Assembly (NCBI GenBank): GCA_963702705.1
Contig: CAVPDR010000007.1
Span: forward strand, 434,001-498,000
Length of the DNA stretch: 64,000 nt
Source: VRUE01 sp963702705
Lineage (GTDB): Bacteria; Actinomycetota; Thermoleophilia; Solirubrobacterales; 70-9
Direction: 5' to 3'
The translations under genes and the position numbers were made by a program. The notes under the pieces were generated by a model, which did no database searches, had not been told where the DNA came from, and saw only the letters and a program-made list of their open reading frames with translations. The first letter of the stretch is position 1. Every line of letters starts with the position of its first letter. Of the stretch, positions 61,188 through 64,000 are shown piece after piece.

Positions 61188-62611
61188 TGTCGAGGCCGTG
61201 CTCAAGCCCGGCGGCGATGCCGCCACCGCGCTCTACATCGTTGCCTTCTCGCTCTTCATCATCGGTGTCGACGCGGCACCCACCCGACCACGGCCAAGCA
61301 GGGCAACCTGGTCGCCGCCTTCGGCATGGCGGTCGCAGTCGTCACGACGTTGCTGCTCGACGGGATCGGCAACTGGGGCCTGATCGCGCTCGGGCTCGGG
61401 ATCGGCACCGCAGTCGGCGTGATCGCCTCGGTCCGGGTGAAGATGACCGAGATGCCGCAGATGGTGGCGCTCTACAACGGCGTCGGCGGCGGTGCGGTCG
61501 CGTTGATCGCCTGGTCGGAGATTCGCCATGGGATCAGGAGATCGACGCCGGCGAGATCTTCGATCCCACTTGACACGCTGATTCCGGTCCTCTTCGCCGC
61601 CGTCGTCGGGTCGGTCTCCTTCTGGGGCTCGAACATCGCCTTCGCCAAGCTCCAGGACCTGATTCCAACCAGGCCGCTCTCGTTCCCGGGCAGCAGGTGA
61701 TCAACGTCGTGCTGCTGGTCGGGATCCTCGTCGCTTGCATCGATATCGCCATCAACAACGGCGATCCCTCGCAGGCGATCTTCATCGCCATCCTGCTTGC
61801 CGCCGCGCTGCTCGGCAACCTCGTCGTGCTGCCGATCGGCGGCGCCGACATGCCGGTCGTGATCTCGCTGCTCAACGCCTTCACCGGGCTCTCCGCCGCG
61901 GCTGCGGGCTTCGCCCTCGACAACGTCGCCCTGATCGTCGCCGGCACCCTGGTGGGCTCCTCGGGAACGATCCTGACGATGGAGATGGCGACCGCGATGA
62001 ACCGCTCGGTCGCCAACGTCCTCTTTGCGGGCTTCGGCGGTGCGCCCTCGGGCGGCGCTGGCGGCGCGACCGAGGAACGCCCGCACGTCTCGATCGGTGC
62101 CCAGGACGCGGCGATCAAGCTCGCCTACGCCGACTCGGTCGTGATCGTGCCCGGCTACGGCCTCGCCGTCGCCCAGGCCCAGCACGCGATCAAGGAGGTC
62201 GGCGACGAGCTGGAGAAGCGCGGCGTCACCGTCAACTACGCGATCCATCCCGTCGCCGGCCGCATGCCCGGCCACATGAACGTGCTGCTGGCCGAGGCCG
62301 ACGTGCCCTACGAGCAGCTGAAGGAGATGGAGGAGATCAACCCCGAGATGCCGCGCACCGACGTCGCGGTCGTGGTCGGCGCCAACGACGTCACCAACCC
62401 GGCCGCCAAGAACGATCCCGACAGCCCGATCGCCGGGATGCCGATCATCGAGGTCGACCAGGCCCAGCAGGTGATCGTGATCAAGCGCTCGCTCAGCCCC
62501 GGCTTCGCCGGCATCGACAACGACCTCTTCTATGAGCCCAACACCTCGATGCTCTTCGATGACGCGAAGAAGGCCGCAGCGGATATCGCGGCCGAGATTC
62601 AAAACCTCTGA
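61187..62611 (+). CDS. pntB: NAD(P) transhydrogenase subunit beta, frameshifted
   Basis: About 475 residues. Membrane half with AAFGMAVAVVTTLLLDGIGNWGLIALGLGIGTAVGVIASVRVKMTEMPQMVALYNGVGGGAVALIAW, then the NADP-binding domain: DSVVIVPGYGLAVAQAQHAIKEVGDELEKRGVTVNYAIHPVAGRMPGHMNVLLAEADVPYEQLKEMEEINPEMPRTDVAVVVGANDVTNPAAKNDP. Indels near 61192, 61275, 61530 and 61665. Completes the operon that uses proton flow to convert NADH and NADP to NADPH. Third structured element begins 12 nt after the stop. Confidence 0.92.
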
Positions 62612-62623
62612 CGGCAGCCGTCG

Positions 62624-62768
62624 GAGGGATCCGGTCATCCTCCAGTGGAATTGAGTCGCGCGCCCTGCGGGCGCTGCTCCAGATGATGCTGCGCGCCTAT
62701 GGCGCGCAATGACCAGATTGCATTTCCGCCGCTTCGCGACATTCCACTGGAGGACGACCGGATCCCTC
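62624..62768 (+). ncRNA. Gene-end structured element, copy 3
   Basis: 28-bp arms with one mismatch (62624-62651 and 62741-62768). The 89-nt interior begins TGAGTCGCGCG, folds GCGCCC-TGC-GGGCGC and TGCGCGCC-TAT-GGCGCGCA, and ends CCGCCGCTTCGCGAC. 12 nt after the pntB stop, same orientation to its gene as copies 1 and 2. Confidence 0.78.
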
Positions 62769-62852
62769 GTGGCAGTGGGAGCAAAGCGACTTGGATCGAC
62801 GCGATTTCTGGCCTGCGGGGGAGAGATGGGGCACGCCAGCGCTTAAGGATCT

Positions 62853-63781
62853 ATGGCGGAGCACGAGCGGGGGCAGTCGACAGTCGAGTGGATCGGCTTG
62901 CTGTTGCTCGTCTCCATGGCTCTAGCCGGCTTGGTTGCGGCCGGGGTGCGGATTCCCGGCACGGAGTTGGCGCGGGCGATCGCCTCGCGGATCCTCTGCG
63001 CCGCCTCCGTCGCAGATAGCTGTGGCGGCGACGAGCCGGCTCTGATCGCCGCCTACGGGACCGAAGTCGGCGAGCTGGTGCGCGAGCACATGCCCTCGCT
63101 GCTCTTCGAGCGGGGCTCGCGCGGCGTGCCGGTCGACTTCCGCCGCTGCCGCAGCACCGCCTGTGGGGACGGTGCCGACCATGGCTACGTGCGCCGTACC
63201 GACGCCGGCCTGCCCGTTTCCGCCTTCGTCCACGTCGTCGACTGCCGACCGGGCGCTGCGGAGGCGTCCAAAGCGGACGGTGCAAACTGCTCCGGCGAGC
63301 GAGCGGGCAATATCTACCTGCAGTACTGGACCTACTACGCCGACTCGGCGACCCTTCGCGGCGTCCCGATCGCCGGCGACGAGGGCTACCACCTGGATGA
63401 CTGGGAGGGTGTCCAGATCCGCATCCGCCCCGACGGCAGCGTCGACGAGCGTGCCTCCTCCCACGACGGCTACAACTACGACGAGGGAACGGCCAACTGG
63501 GGCTCGGACGTGGGCGCCGCGGCGCTGAGGGACTCGCCGAAGCAGCCGGAATCCGGCCGGCCAACGGCTGGGGCCCCGAGACCCACATGCTCTTCGTCTC
63601 CGGCGGTAGCCACGCCGGCGACGCCTTCGACGTTCGCGACATCGAGCGCCTGACCCCGGGCAGCCGCGTCCAGCTGATCCCGCTCGAGCCGGTAGCCGCC
63701 CGCAGCGATGCCCGCTTCACGATCAATCCGCCCTGGCGCAAGAAGGTCTGGCGCGACCCGGAGGCCGAGGGCACCGACTGA
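62853..63781 (+). CDS. Pilin-like leader plus secreted domain, frameshifted
   Basis: About 309 residues; frame breaks near 63530-63585. N-terminus GQSTVEWIGLLLLVSMALAGLVAAG resembles a Flp/TadE class III leader, giving one membrane helix. The exported part has paired cysteines and YLQYWTYYADSATLRGVP, DDWEGVQIRIRPDGSVDERASSHDGYN and later MLFVSGGSHAGD, resembling Vps62-related secreted domains. Function unknown. Confidence 0.62.
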
Positions 63782-63784
63782 CGA

Positions 63785-63830
63785 CGAACCGAACGTTTTG
63801 CATGGCAGCCATGCAAAACGTTCGGGTTCG
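63785..63830. terminator. Near-perfect hairpin between convergent genes
   Basis: CGAACC plus GAACGTTTTGCATGGC pair with GCCATGCAAAACGTTC plus GGTTCG, one bulged G, almost no loop. Lies between two stop codons; no T-tract beyond the internal TTTT. Confidence 0.65.
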
Positions 63831-63839
63831 GTCGCACTC

Positions 63840-64000
63840 CTACTTCGGCGGCATTCGCAGGGCGCTGTCGAGGCGGATCGTCTCGCCGTTGAGCATCGGG
63901 TTGGCGACGATCTGCGCGACCAGCTGCGCGTACTCCTCGGGGCGGCCGAGGCGCGAGGGGAAGGGGATGCCGGCGCCCAGTGCCGTCCGTGCCTCCTCGG
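63840..64000 (-). CDS. SDR-family dehydrogenase (C-terminal end)
   Basis: Partial; begins beyond the right edge. Visible: ALGAGIPFPSRLGRPEEYAQLVAQIVANPMLNGETIRLDSALRMPPK, the C-terminal strand of 3-hydroxyacyl-CoA dehydrogenase type 2 / HSD10-like SDRs. The catalytic part is outside the window. Confidence 0.78.
   Translation of the reverse strand, partial: EEARTALGAGIPFPSRLGRPEEYAQLVAQIVANPMLNGETIRLDSALRMPPK

Overview
The window is high-GC bacterial DNA with few intergenic gaps, and the gene content is that of an actinobacterium. Markers are an F420-type luciferase-fold oxidoreductase, an ECF sigma/zf-HC2 anti-sigma pair, Ser-rich lipoproteins of the form 'GCGSSSDSSSSS', a DUF5679-type mini zinc ribbon and a three-subunit (PntAA/PntAB/PntB) transhydrogenase. 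I infer a Thermoleophilia/Solirubrobacterales-like organism; no rRNA gene is present to prove it.

Layout. 0-6.3 kb: kdpA(partial)-kdpC-kdpB potassium pump, a kinase-less KdpD-like sensor, a membrane/UspA protein and a chromate transporter. 6.4-7.7 kb: a DUF2442 gene and a ZnuA-like metal-binding lipoprotein. 7.9-11.7 kb: a complete sulfate ABC operon (sbp-cysT-cysW-cysA). 11.7-21 kb: phosphate region, with a PhoD phosphatase, pstSCAB, a small lipoprotein, two zinc-ribbon proteins and a degenerate phosphoesterase. 21-34.5 kb: mixed housekeeping and redox genes (phosphoribosyltransferase, NDH-2/SQR-like flavoprotein, SpoU methyltransferase, cupredoxin, NlpC/P60-like hydrolase, MBL-rhodanese, acetyl-CoA synthetase, ion channel, an IS982-type element, AdoHcy hydrolase, DUF2332). 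34.5-34.7 kb: a tRNA-like RNA followed by a terminator/antiterminator-like structure. 34.8-43.3 kb: drug-type ABC exporter, MarR-MFS pair, osmoprotectant ABC importer and a permease behind a CsoR-type palindrome. 43.3-56 kb: MTA/SAH deaminase plus MTA phosphorylase, HD and MBL hydrolases, acyltransferase, sigma/anti-sigma/lipoprotein operon, thiolase, Phd/RelE-type toxin-antitoxin module, crotonase, Baeyer-Villiger-type monooxygenase and thioesterase. 56-64 kb: P-type ATPase, LLM oxidoreductase, pntAA-pntAB-pntB, a pilin-like secreted protein and the end of an SDR dehydrogenase.

Three non-coding signals stand out. (1) An 88-nt cloverleaf at 34620-34707 (minus strand) has an 8-bp acceptor, 4-bp T stem, 6-bp D stem and long variable arm, resembling 'allo-tRNAs'. 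Its D/anticodon arms are complementary to a downstream segment that lies beside mutually exclusive terminator and antiterminator helices, just before a DUF2332 gene. (2) A three-copy element (48640-48795, 48945-49088, 62624-62768) lies 8-14 nt past a stop codon each time, in the same orientation to its gene. It has a conserved core ending GCTTCGCGAC and 24-30 bp closing arms whose sequence differs at each locus while staying paired. (3) A 51-bp palindrome (7737-7787 and 43558-43608) is open on both strands; one copy sits inside the deaminase gene, like the in-gene palindromic elements of Rickettsia.

Many genes are interrupted by single-base insertions or deletions, concentrated at 0.7-6 kb and 54-63.6 kb. 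I read these as consensus-sequence errors and annotate the genes as single CDSs with frameshifts.
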